From an uncultured Dysosmobacter sp. (GTDB lineage Bacteria; Bacillota; Clostridia; Oscillospirales; Oscillospiraceae), in contig CAKTSC010000097.1 in the NCBI GenBank assembly GCA_934597465.1, positions 1-6,115 on the forward strand: a stretch of DNA of 6,115 nucleotides, in the 5' to 3' direction. The notes under the pieces were generated by a model, which did no database searches, was not told the origin of the DNA, and was given only the letters and a program-made list of their open reading frames with translations. The stretch's first letter is position 1. Every line of letters starts with the position of its first letter. The translations under genes were made by a program, and so were the position numbers. Of this stretch, positions 1 through 6,010 are shown in pieces.

Positions 1-884
1 CGAAAACCGCCATGGTCACCGTCTGCGGGCGGCCCAACGTGGGGAAATCCAGCCTCACCAACGCATTGGTCGGCGAGAAGGTCGCCATCGTGTCCAACAA
101 GCCCCAGACCACCCGCAACCGCATCTGCGGCGTGGTGAACCGGGGGGACACCCAGTTCGTCCTGATGGACACGCCGGGCCTCCACAAGCCGAAATCCGCC
201 CTGGGGGACTACATGGTGAAGGTGGTCACCGCCAGCCTCTCCAACGTGGATGCGGCCCTCTTGCTGGTGGAGCCCATCGCCCACGTGGGAGCCCCGGAGC
301 TGGCGCTGATCCGCCGCATCCGGGAGGAGAAGATCCCCTGCATCCTCTGCATCAACAAGATCGACACCGTGGAGCCGGCGGAGCTGCTGCCGGTGATCGC
401 GGCCTACAACGAGGCCTGGGACGGCTTTGCCGCCATCCTGCCCATCTCCGCCCACAGCGGGGACGGCCTTTCTGAACTGATGGCGGAGCTGCAGAAGTTC
501 GCGGCCCCCGGCCCCCAGCTCTTCCCGGACGGGGAGACCAGCGACCAGCCGGAGCGGCAGGTCATCGGGGAAATTCTCCGGGAAAAGATGCTCCTCTGCC
601 TCGATAAGGAGATCCCCCACGGGGCGGCGGTGGAGATCACCAAGTTCTCCGAGCGGGACAGCGGCGTGGTGGATGTGGACGCCGTCATCTACTGCGAGAA
701 GGCCAGCCACAAGGGCATCATCATCGGCAAGCAGGGGGCCATGCTGAAGAAGATCAGCTCCCTGGCCCGCCATGACATGGAGAAATTCATGGGGACGAAG
801 ATCTATCTCGAGACCTGGGTGAAGGTGAAGGAGAACTGGCGGGAGAACGCCGGGCTGGTCCGGACCTTCGGCTACGACGAGTAA
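1..884 (+). CDS. era: GTPase Era, 5' end cut by the window edge
   Basis: Era is an essential GTPase with a KH domain. It binds the 3' end of 16S rRNA and assists 30S subunit assembly at the inner face of the membrane. Numbering from the first ATG in the window (base 12), all G motifs are visible: G1 GRPNVGKS (6-13), G2 threonines in PQTTRNR (31-37), G3 DTPG (53-56), G4 NKID (115-118) and G5 SAHSG (146-150). A C-terminal KH domain carries IIGKQG (237-242), and the protein ends at residue 290. The ATG at 12 is probably not the true start: the frame stays open upstream (K-T-A), no ribosome binding site fits in 11 bases, and Era proteins usually have a few more residues before the P-loop. The gene is therefore reported as partial. 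Codon use matches the neighbours. A 56-base gap leads to the yqzL-like gene, so they are probably co-transcribed. The identification is secure. Confidence 0.97.
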   Translation, partial: KTAMVTVCGRPNVGKSSLTNALVGEKVAIVSNKPQTTRNRICGVVNRGDTQFVLMDTPGLHKPKSALGDYMVKVVTASLSNVDAALLLVEPIAHVGAPELALIRRIREEKIPCILCINKIDTVEPAELLPVIAAYNEAWDGFAAILPISAHSGDGLSELMAELQKFAAPGPQLFPDGETSDQPERQVIGEILREKMLLCLDKEIPHGAAVEITKFSERDSGVVDVDAVIYCEKASHKGIIIGKQGAMLKKISSLARHDMEKFMGTKIYLETWVKVKENWRENAGLVRTFGYDE

Positions 885-929
885 GAAATTTCCGGCGATA
901 AACGACGCTTTCCTCCATATGCTATGGGC

Positions 930-938
930 GGAGGGAGG
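930..938 (+). promoter_or_regulatory. Ribosome binding site of the yqzL-like gene
   Basis: Two overlapping Shine-Dalgarno cores, GGAGG at 930-934 and GGAGG at 934-938, precede GTG 941. The first lies 6 bases from GTG 941. The second lies 8 bases from an in-frame GTG at 947. The site supports a translated small gene here, but it leaves the start ambiguous by two codons. The ATG at 924 is in another frame. Confidence 0.6.
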
Positions 939-940
939 CG

Positions 941-1039
941 GTGAGCGTGGAGACCTCGTCCTGCTGGGCGCTGTTCCGGGAGACCGGGGAGCCCCTGGCG
1001 TATCTGCTCTACCGCGCGGAGCGGCAAGACGCGCGGTGA
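941..1039 (+). CDS. YqzL-like small protein (32 aa)
   Basis: This short gene begins with GTG at 941 (or GTG 947) and ends with TGA at 1037-1039. The peptide contains the core WALFRETGEPLAYLLYR. That resembles the YqzL family of Firmicutes, tiny proteins with an aromatic-x-LF-x-x-TG-x-x-x-x-YLLY pattern. In Bacillus subtilis yqzL sits between era and recO, exactly the position seen here, so pattern and synteny agree. No function is established for the family, and there is no signal peptide, membrane segment or metal motif. A strong Shine-Dalgarno site and the fit between era and recO argue for a real gene. It is short enough that many gene callers would miss it. I recognised the family from memory of its pattern and its place, not from a search. 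Confidence 0.75.
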   Translation: MSVETSSCWALFRETGEPLAYLLYRAERQDAR

Positions 1040-1043
1040 CGGC

Positions 1044-1071
1044 GAGGGGGAAGCCTGTGGGCTTCCCCTTT
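1044..1071 (+). terminator. Strong hairpin between yqzL-like gene and recO, possible terminator or attenuator
   Basis: GGGGAAGCC (1047-1055), loop TGTG (1056-1059) and GGCTTCCCC (1060-1068) form a perfect 9-bp stem, extended outward by G-T, A-T and G-T pairs to 1044/1071. Only three T residues follow, then CCCCC, so the U-tract is poor. It lies 4 bases after the yqzL-like stop and 29 bases before the recO ATG. It could be a weak intrinsic terminator, a partial attenuator lowering recO expression, or an mRNA-stabilising 3' hairpin. Confidence 0.55.
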
Positions 1072-1086
1072 CCCCCATCTGTACTT

Positions 1087-1096
1087 AGGCGGTGAG
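1087..1096 (+). promoter_or_regulatory. Ribosome binding site of recO
   Basis: The purine-rich segment AGGCGGTGAG spans 1087-1096. Its GGTGAG part is 4 bases, and its AGGCGG part 8 bases, from ATG 1101. A GTG at 1092 in the same frame overlaps the site itself and so is a poor start. This decides for ATG 1101. Confidence 0.55.
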
Positions 1097-1100
1097 AGCC

Positions 1101-1862
1101 ATGTCCGCGTCCCCCTATCTGCTGACCTCCGGCGTGGTGCTCCGCCGGACGGATACCAAGGAGGCAGACCAAATTTTGACGCTTTTGACGGCGGAGCACG
1201 GGAAGATCCCCGTCATCGCCCGGGGCGTGAAGCGCAAGGGCTGCCGCTACGCCGCGGCGGCGGGGCTTCTGGCCTACTCCGACTGGAGCCTCTACCACCG
1301 GGGGGACTGGTACTACGCCAACGAGGCGGAGACGAAGGAACTCTTCTCCGGGCTGGGGAAGGATTTTTTGCGGCTGTCCCTCGGCTGCTACTTTGCCGAG
1401 CTCACCGAGGCCCTGACCGCGGAGGGGGAGGAGAGCGGGGAGCTTCTTCGGCACCTTTTGAACGGGCTCTACGCCATCGAGAACTTCCGGCGGCCGCCGG
1501 AGCTGCTGCGGGCGGCCTTTGAGCTGCGGGCCATGAGTCTCGCAGGCTACGAGCCGCTGCTGGAGGGCTGCGCCTTCTGCGGCAAGGCGGAGCCGGAGGA
1601 GCCGGTGCTGGACCTGGGGAGCGGGGTGCTCCGCTGCCGCCGCTGCGGCTCTGGCGGGGCCGGGATGCCGTTGGACGGCGACGCCCTGGCGGCGGCCCGG
1701 CATGTGCTCTACGGCGATCCCAAGCGGCTCTACGGCTTCACCCTGGGGGAAGAGTCACTGCGGCGGCTCAGCGCGGCGGCGGAGGCCTTCACCCTGGCCC
1801 AGTTGGAGCGGGGCTTCCGGACCCTGGACTACTATAAGTCCCTCCGGGGGATGGAAGGTTAA
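1101..1862 (+). CDS. recO: DNA repair protein RecO
   Basis: RecO, with RecR (and RecF), loads RecA onto SSB-coated single-stranded DNA during gap repair and anneals complementary strands. It acts in the cytoplasm on the nucleoid. The 253-residue product (from ATG 1101; GTG 1092 would add three residues) has the usual family length. The N-terminal OB fold begins with the typical segment TSGVVLRRTDTKEADQIL, followed by GKIPVIARGVKRK. The helical C-terminal half contains a zinc-ribbon site, CAFC (C157, C160) and CRRC (C179, C182), as in many Gram-positive and Deinococcus RecO proteins. Near the C-terminus, FRTLDYYKSL is also family-like. The gene follows the yqzL-like gene and a hairpin, and ends 49 bases before the next start. 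Codon use is GC-rich like its neighbours. All expected features are intact. Confidence 0.95.
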   Translation: MSASPYLLTSGVVLRRTDTKEADQILTLLTAEHGKIPVIARGVKRKGCRYAAAAGLLAYSDWSLYHRGDWYYANEAETKELFSGLGKDFLRLSLGCYFAELTEALTAEGEESGELLRHLLNGLYAIENFRRPPELLRAAFELRAMSLAGYEPLLEGCAFCGKAEPEEPVLDLGSGVLRCRRCGSGGAGMPLDGDALAAARHVLYGDPKRLYGFTLGEESLRRLSAAAEAFTLAQLERGFRTLDYYKSLRGMEG

Positions 1863-1894
1863 TACATCCTGTCATATCGGGCGGAAATTCTACG

Positions 1895-1902
1895 AAAGGG
1901 AG
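1895..1902 (+). promoter_or_regulatory. Ribosome binding site of the CxCxxC protein gene
   Basis: AAAGGGAG at 1895-1902 lies 9 bases upstream of ATG 1912. The frame stays open far upstream into recO (to ATG 1702), but that part is a shadow of recO. This site supports ATG 1912 as the true start. Confidence 0.6.
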
Positions 1903-1911
1903 CGGAAACGC

Positions 1912-2319
1912 ATGCTGTTTGTCCTGGGGGACTGGCGTCTGCGGACGGATCCGGCGGAGAATGCCCGGGGCAAGGTGCCGTATCTCTGCGGCTGCCAGAG
2001 CTGCCGGAATTTTCTCGCGGCGGTGGAGACGCTGCCGGGGGAGACCCGGGATTTCTTCCGGCGGCTGGGACTGGACATCCGCTGCCCCACGGAAGCGCTG
2101 GTCAGCGGGCCGCTGGGGCCGGACGGGTGCTGCGATTACCGGGTCTGGTATGACTTTCCCGGGGAGCTGATGCGAACGCCTGCGGATAGGGCCCCCTATC
2201 CGCAGGCGCCGGGACTGCGGGTGGCCTTCTGCCGTCGGATGCCCCCCACGGCGGGGGACGTTCAGATGGATGCGTTCCTGCACCTGCCCTTCGTGCTGGA
2301 TGAGCCGTGGGAAGACTGA
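1912..2319 (+). CDS. Small protein of unknown function with a CxCxxCRNF motif (135 aa)
   Basis: I cannot assign a function. Residues 25-34 read LCGCQSCRNF, with C26, C28 and C31 forming a compact CxCxxC cluster. That could bind a metal, or the cysteines could be structural. Further cysteines are C58, C73, C74 and C107. From memory, small proteins with a similar C-x-C-x-x-C-R-N-F/Y start followed by a predicted alpha/beta domain occur in Clostridia. The stretch ETRDFFRRLGLDIRCPTE fits that pattern. No signal peptide or membrane segment is visible, so it is probably cytoplasmic. The segment around residues 89-99 (TPADRAPYPQA) is rich in Pro and Ala. It is encoded exactly by a perfect DNA inverted repeat and looks like an inserted linker. 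The gene lies between recO (49-base gap) and mutS2 (46-base gap) and is probably in their operon. A role in repair or translation quality control would be only guilt by association. Confidence 0.8.
   Translation: MLFVLGDWRLRTDPAENARGKVPYLCGCQSCRNFLAAVETLPGETRDFFRRLGLDIRCPTEALVSGPLGPDGCCDYRVWYDFPGELMRTPADRAPYPQAPGLRVAFCRRMPPTAGDVQMDAFLHLPFVLDEPWED
2177..2208. repeat. Perfect 15-bp inverted repeat inside the CxCxxC protein gene
   Basis: The left arm CGCCTGCGGATAGGG (2177-2191) and right arm CCCTATCCGCAGGCG (2194-2208) are exact reverse complements separated by two bases, CC. Pairing breaks at 2176/2209. The element lies in frame within codons 89-99 of the surrounding gene and adds no stop. Its size and symmetry suggest a short interspersed palindrome of the REP or mini-insertion kind, or a chance or selected mRNA hairpin. 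There are no flanking duplications that I can recognise. Confidence 0.8.
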
Positions 2320-2331
2320 AAAACAACAAAC

Positions 2332-2351
2332 GTAAAGGAAATTGACTTTAC
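2332..2351 (+). promoter_or_regulatory. Small inverted repeat directly upstream of the mutS2 ribosome binding site
   Basis: GTAAAG (2332-2337) and CTTTAC (2346-2351) are exact complements around the 8-base loop GAAATTGA, in an AT-rich 46-base leader. The right arm abuts the AGGAGA ribosome binding site. The stem is AT-rich and so weak. It may be chance or a modest translation-control structure. Confidence 0.3.
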
Positions 2352-2357
2352 AGGAGA
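2352..2357 (+). promoter_or_regulatory. Ribosome binding site of mutS2
   Basis: AGGAGA at 2352-2357 lies 8 bases from ATG 2366. An in-frame TTG at 2342 has no such site and would place this sequence inside the coding region. This settles the start at 2366. Confidence 0.75.
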
Positions 2358-2365
2358 AATACACT

Positions 2366-4756
2366 ATGAGCGAGTTATTTGAGAAATCGCTGCGGACGCT
2401 GGAGCTGCCCCGGGTGCTGGAAATGCTCAGCGCCCAGGCTGTCAGCGACGAGGCCAAGCGGCGGTGCCTTGCCCTGCGGCCGGAGACGGACATCGAGGAC
2501 GTGGAGCGGCTGCAGGAGGAGACCGAGGCCGCCCGGCGGATGATGGCCCTGCGGGGGAGCCCGGGCTTCTCCGGGGTGAAGCCCGTCCGGGAGATCCTGG
2601 ATCGGGCGGATCGGGGCGGCTGCCTCAGCACCATCGAGCTACTGACGGTGGCGGGGCTTCTGACCTCCGCCCGCCGCACCCGGGACTACTTCAACGACAA
2701 GGCCGGGGAGAAGAGCGCCATCGACCACCTCTTCCACTCCCTCCACGGCAACCGCTTCCTGGAGGAGAAGATCAAGAGCGCCATTCTGGACGAGGACACC
2801 ATCGCGGACACGGCGTCCCCGGAGCTCTCGGACATCCGGCGGCACATGCGGCAGGCCCAGGCCAAGAGCCGGCAGATCTTGCAGAAAATTATTTCCTCCC
2901 CCAGCTATAGTAAAATTCTGCAGGAGAGCCTCATCACCCAGCGGGACGGGCGCTTCGTGGTGCCGGTGAAGGCGGAGTGCAAGGCGGATATGCCCGGCCT
3001 CATCCACGACATCTCCTCCTCCGGCGCCACGGTCTTCGTGGAGCCCATGGGGGTGGTGCAGGCCAACAACGAGCTCATCGAGCTCCAGGGCAAGGAGAAG
3101 AAGGAGATCCAGCGGATCCTGGCCCAGCTCTCCGCCGACGCCGCCGCCCACAAGGACGATATCGGCTGGGACTACGACGCCCTGGTGCTGCTGGACTGCA
3201 TCTTCGCCCGGGCGGAGCTCTCCTACCGGATGGAGGGCATCCGGCCGGAGATCCGGAAGGACGGCAGCGTGAACCTGCGGCGGGCGAGACATCCCCTGCT
3301 GGATCCGGCCCGGGCCGTGCCCATCGACATCCAGCTGGGGGAGACCTTCGACACCCTGGTCATCACCGGCCCCAACACCGGCGGCAAGACGGTGTCTTTG
3401 AAGACCCTGGGGCTCCTCTGCCTCATGGCCCAGTGCGGCCTGCAGATCCCGGCGGGCGACCGGAGCGCCGTGGCCGTCTACGGCAGCGTGCTGGCGGACA
3501 TCGGAGATGAGCAGAGCATTGAACAGAATTTGTCTACTTTCTCGGCACATATGACCAATATCGTGGCCATTCTGGCGGAAGCCGACGAACACAGCCTGGT
3601 ACTCTTCGACGAGCTGGGGGCGGGCACCGATCCGGTGGAGGGCGCGGCCCTGGCCATCGCCATCATTGAGCGGGTGCGGCAGGCGGGGGCCCATGTGGCC
3701 GCCACCACCCACTACGCGGAGCTGAAGACCTTCGCCATGACCACGGCGGGGGTGGAGAACGCCTCCTGCGAGTTTGACGTGGAGACCCTGCGGCCCACGT
3801 ACCGGCTGCTCATCGGCATCCCGGGGAAGTCCAACGCCTTCGCCATCTCCCAGCGGCTGGGCCTCAGCGAGGACGTCATCGCCGACGCCAAGCGGCAGAT
3901 GAACGGCGAGAGCGTCCGCTTTGAGGATGTCATCACCCAGCTGGAGAGCAAGCGCCAGGCCCTGGAGAAGAAGGAGCAGGAGCTGGATCGCCTGGCCGTC
4001 CGCCGGGAGGAGGACGCCCGGAAGGCCCGGGAGTTCCGGGAGCAGATGGAGAAGGCCAAGGAGAACGCACGGAGCCGGGGCGAGGCCGAGGCCCGCCGCA
4101 TCCTGAAGGACGCCCGGCAGCAGACCGACGCCATCTTCGCGGAGCTGGAGGAGATGCGCCGCCGCCAGGCGGCGGCCCTCACAGCCATCGACGACAACGG
4201 GGAGAAGGCTGACCTCCGCCGCCGCCTCAACGAGGCGGAGGCCGCCGTGGGCGTCCGGCAGGAGAGCCGGGAGCCCATCCCCAAGCCCAGCCGCCCCATC
4301 CGGGCAGGGGATCAGGTGGAGATCCCGGGGGTGCGCCAGTGGGCGGAGGTCACCGCCGTCAACAAGGACGGGAGCCTCAGCCTGAAGGCGGGCATCCTGA
4401 AGATGACCGTGAAGCCGGACGAGGTGCGCCTGGTGGAGGAAGCGGAGCGGCAGGGGCAGAAGAAGAAAGCCCCGCCCGCCCGCAGCGGCGGCGCCGCCGT
4501 CTTCCGCAGCGCCGCGTCCTCGGAGCTGGACATCCGGGGCATGGAGAGCATCGAGGCGGACAGCGCCGTGCAGACCTTCCTCTCCGCCGCCGCCATGGGG
4601 CACCTGGAGACCGTGACCATCATCCACGGCAAGGGCACCGGGGCTCTGCGTAAGGCTGTCCACGAGACCCTGAAGCGGAGCAAGCTGGTGAAGAGCTTCC
4701 GCCTGGGGGTCTACGGCGAGGGCGAGAGCGGCGTCACGGTGGTGACGCTGAAGTAA
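2366..4756 (+). CDS. mutS2: MutS2 ATPase with Smr domain
   Basis: MutS2 is a MutS-related dimeric ATPase without the mismatch-recognition domains. It has been linked to suppression of recombination in some bacteria. In Bacillus subtilis it binds collided ribosomes and promotes their splitting in ribosome quality control. The 796-residue product is of normal family length and complete. In order: helical core and clamp (about 1-300); ATPase with Walker A GPNTGGKT (335-342), signature STFSAHM (390-396), Walker B LVLFDE (411-416) and the ATTHYAELK segment after it; a long charged coiled coil (about 520-600); a KOW-like stretch (about 645-692, GDQVEIPG); and the C-terminal Smr domain with LDIRG (721-725) and HGKGTG (754-759). 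LDIR fits the LDxR motif tied to Smr nuclease activity. It probably shares an operon with the CxCxxC gene. Two short patches use AT-rich codons unlike the rest. Confidence 0.97.
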   Translation: MSELFEKSLRTLELPRVLEMLSAQAVSDEAKRRCLALRPETDIEDVERLQEETEAARRMMALRGSPGFSGVKPVREILDRADRGGCLSTIELLTVAGLLTSARRTRDYFNDKAGEKSAIDHLFHSLHGNRFLEEKIKSAILDEDTIADTASPELSDIRRHMRQAQAKSRQILQKIISSPSYSKILQESLITQRDGRFVVPVKAECKADMPGLIHDISSSGATVFVEPMGVVQANNELIELQGKEKKEIQRILAQLSADAAAHKDDIGWDYDALVLLDCIFARAELSYRMEGIRPEIRKDGSVNLRRARHPLLDPARAVPIDIQLGETFDTLVITGPNTGGKTVSLKTLGLLCLMAQCGLQIPAGDRSAVAVYGSVLADIGDEQSIEQNLSTFSAHMTNIVAILAEADEHSLVLFDELGAGTDPVEGAALAIAIIERVRQAGAHVAATTHYAELKTFAMTTAGVENASCEFDVETLRPTYRLLIGIPGKSNAFAISQRLGLSEDVIADAKRQMNGESVRFEDVITQLESKRQALEKKEQELDRLAVRREEDARKAREFREQMEKAKENARSRGEAEARRILKDARQQTDAIFAELEEMRRRQAAALTAIDDNGEKADLRRRLNEAEAAVGVRQESREPIPKPSRPIRAGDQVEIPGVRQWAEVTAVNKDGSLSLKAGILKMTVKPDEVRLVEEAERQGQKKKAPPARSGGAAVFRSAASSELDIRGMESIEADSAVQTFLSAAAMGHLETVTIIHGKGTGALRKAVHETLKRSKLVKSFRLGVYGEGESGVTVVTLK

Positions 4757-4786
4757 TGGATAATTGAGAATTGAGAATTGAGAATG
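4754..4786 (+). repeat. AT-rich degenerate heptamer tandem repeat
   Basis: Read as heptamers from 4754, the sequence is TAATGGA, TAATTGA, GAATTGA, GAATTGA, GAATGGG. The core is three exact copies of AATTGAG (4762-4782). The first heptamer contains the mutS2 stop codon TAA. The tract is strikingly AT-rich in a GC-rich region. From memory, runs of the AATTGAGAATTGAG type occur as dispersed intergenic repeats in various bacterial genomes, so this may be a remnant of such a family. It lies in the 41-base gap before the regulator gene. Confidence 0.75.
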
Positions 4787-4790
4787 GGGG
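4786..4790 (+). promoter_or_regulatory. Weak ribosome binding site of the HTH-TPR regulator
   Basis: GGGGG at 4786-4790 lies 7 bases from GTG 4798. It is only a partial Shine-Dalgarno match, but it is the best one nearby. The in-frame TTG at 4771 lies inside the heptamer repeat and has no such site. An ATG at 4784 is in another frame. The weak site and GTG start suggest low translation of the regulator. Confidence 0.4.
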
Positions 4791-4797
4791 CGTTGGC

Positions 4798-5934
4798 GTG
4801 GACATCTCCGGGCTTTTGATCCGGCGGGAGCGGCTGCGGCGGGACTGGAGCCAGGAGGGAGTCTGCCGGGGCATCTGCGCGGTGTCCTACCTTTCCAAGG
4901 TAGAGCAGGGGAAGGCCCAGGCCTCCGAGGAGATCCTGCGGGCGCTCTTTGCCCGGCTGGACATCCCCTGGGAGGTGGACGGGGCCGACGCCGCCATCCT
5001 GCGGGAGTGCCGGGAGCGGCTGCGGATGGGGGACGACGGGGGCTTCCACGCCCGCTTCGATGCCCTGCGTCCCCGGACGGAGGCGCTGCACCGGGGACGG
5101 CTGGGGGTGGACTACGCCCTGCTGGCGGCCTTCCGGCAGGATCGGATGGAGCCCCTGCCGGAGGATTGGGAGCCCTTCCTGGATCGGGAAGAGCTGGCCA
5201 TGCAGCGCTGCCTCCAGGGGGACTGGCCCGGGGCCCTGGCCCTGGATCCCCAGCCCCTTTTCCTGCTGCTCTCCGGCCGGGAGAGCTACCGCCGGGGCCG
5301 CTACGCCCAGGCGGTGGAGGCCCTGACGGAGGCCCACGCCGCCGGGGCGGAGCGGGGGTACGTGTGCCTGATGCTCTCCTGCCGGATCTACCTGGGAAAC
5401 TGCTACTCCGACCTCGGGGAGCTGGGGCGGATGCGCTCCCACTACCAGGCGGCGGAGCACCTGGCGGAGGCCATTGGGGATGCCGAGAGCCTGCGGGTCA
5501 TCCGCTACAACAGCGGGGCCAGCCTCCTGGAGCAGGGGGATGCGGCGGCGGCCCTGCCGCTGCTCACCGCCCTGGGGGAGGGGGACGCCATGACCCTCCA
5601 TAAGCGGGCCATCTGCCTGGAGCAGCTGGGGCGGAAGGCCGAGGCCCTGGCGGTGCTGGATCGGGCGGAGCCCCTCTGCGCCGCCGAAAACTGCCCGGTG
5701 GAGGAGAGCCTGGCCCGGGAGATGCTGGCCCTGGCCCGCTGCCGCCTGGAACGGGAGGACTACCTCCACGATCCCGGGTATGGGGAGCGGCTGCTGGCCT
5801 GCTTCCGGCGGATCCGGCGGGAGCTGCCGGTGGGCTACGCCCGCTTCCACCGGCCCTGGGTCCTTCAGTGGTACAAGGCCAACCGGCAGTACCGGGAGGC
5901 GGTGCGGCTTTTGGAGGATTTTCCTGACAACTGA
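4798..5934 (+). CDS. XRE-family helix-turn-helix regulator with TPR-like repeats (378 aa)
   Basis: A probable DNA-binding transcription regulator. Residues about 6-57 form an XRE/Cro-type helix-turn-helix: LLIRRERLRRDWSQEGVC, then SYLSKVEQGKA (30-40), the usual S-x-L-S-K-x-E-x-G-K recognition-helix pattern, and EEILRALFARLDI. The rest is helical with TPR-like pairs at about 153-180 (GRESYRRGRYAQAVEAL), 191-228 (GNCYSDLGELGRMRSHYQAA), 231-259 and 264-292 (ICLEQLGRKAEALAVLDRA). HTH followed by TPRs is the layout of RRNPP peptide-responsive regulators (Rgg, PlcR, PrgX, NprR), but many similar proteins have no known ligand. I see no cognate peptide gene next to it. Start GTG 4798 is chosen for spacing to GGGGG; TTG 4771 would add nine repeat-encoded residues. 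It may be co-transcribed with mutS2, as no terminator separates them. A hairpin follows, then a probable transporter, a possible target. No membrane segment is seen. Confidence 0.85.
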   Translation: MDISGLLIRRERLRRDWSQEGVCRGICAVSYLSKVEQGKAQASEEILRALFARLDIPWEVDGADAAILRECRERLRMGDDGGFHARFDALRPRTEALHRGRLGVDYALLAAFRQDRMEPLPEDWEPFLDREELAMQRCLQGDWPGALALDPQPLFLLLSGRESYRRGRYAQAVEALTEAHAAGAERGYVCLMLSCRIYLGNCYSDLGELGRMRSHYQAAEHLAEAIGDAESLRVIRYNSGASLLEQGDAAAALPLLTALGEGDAMTLHKRAICLEQLGRKAEALAVLDRAEPLCAAENCPVEESLAREMLALARCRLEREDYLHDPGYGERLLACFRRIRRELPVGYARFHRPWVLQWYKANRQYREAVRLLEDFPDN

Positions 5935-5949
5935 GGAAAACAATGTGGT

Positions 5950-5992
5950 AAGCCCCTTTCGGCGGGACGGATTTTCCCGAAGCAAGGGGCTT
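5950..5992 (+). terminator. Terminator-like hairpin after the HTH-TPR regulator
   Basis: AAGCCCCTT (5950-5958) pairs exactly with AAGGGGCTT (5984-5992). Inside it, TTCGG (5958-5962) can pair with CCGAA (5977-5981), giving an almost continuous long stem with a small bulge. It starts 15 bases after the regulator stop codon. The following bases are TCCTC, so the U-tract is short and poor. Position and stem strength fit an intrinsic terminator that separates the regulator from the next gene. Confidence 0.65.
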
Positions 5993-6010
5993 TCCTCGCC
6001 TCTCCGGGTG

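Noticed and set aside
908..928. CTTTCCTC followed by TGCTATG before the yqzL-like gene, echoing 5990-6017 before the transporter
   Set aside because: The shared words are short and differently spaced, no -35 fits, and the -10-like word would start transcription almost at the start codon. Too weak to call a promoter or repeat.
1702..1911. Upstream extension of the CxCxxC gene to ATG 1702, overlapping recO
   Set aside because: The added segment is the out-of-frame shadow of recO and has no family pattern. A good ribosome binding site precedes ATG 1912.
2342..2370. TTGACT (2342-2347) and TATGAG (2365-2370) with 17-base spacing as a promoter
   Set aside because: Transcription would begin inside mutS2, past its start codon, so it could not express the gene. 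The match is probably accidental.
1789..2679. A 296-codon minus-strand open frame spanning recO end, the CxCxxC gene and mutS2 start
   Set aside because: It crosses three real plus-strand genes, is Arg/Pro/Ser-rich without domains, and is explained by high GC content.
2881..2920. GCAGAA...TTCTGC inverted repeat inside mutS2
   Set aside because: Arms of six bases with a 28-base gap are expected by chance in a window of this size.
2639..4663. A 674-codon open frame on the minus strand, antisense to mutS2
   Set aside because: Its product is low-complexity and rich in Leu, Gly, His and Asp, as expected from the antisense of GC-rich codons. It resembles no protein family I know and lies wholly opposite a certain mutS2 gene.
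4784..4800. ATG 4784 as the start of a gene after the heptamer repeat
   Set aside because: It is out of frame with the HTH-TPR protein and its own reading frame shows no recognisable protein.
4711..5985. A 424-codon open frame on the minus strand, antisense to the HTH-TPR regulator
   Set aside because: The product is a Pro/Gln/Leu/Gly-rich shadow of GC-rich coding sequence. The plus strand encodes a coherent HTH-TPR protein.
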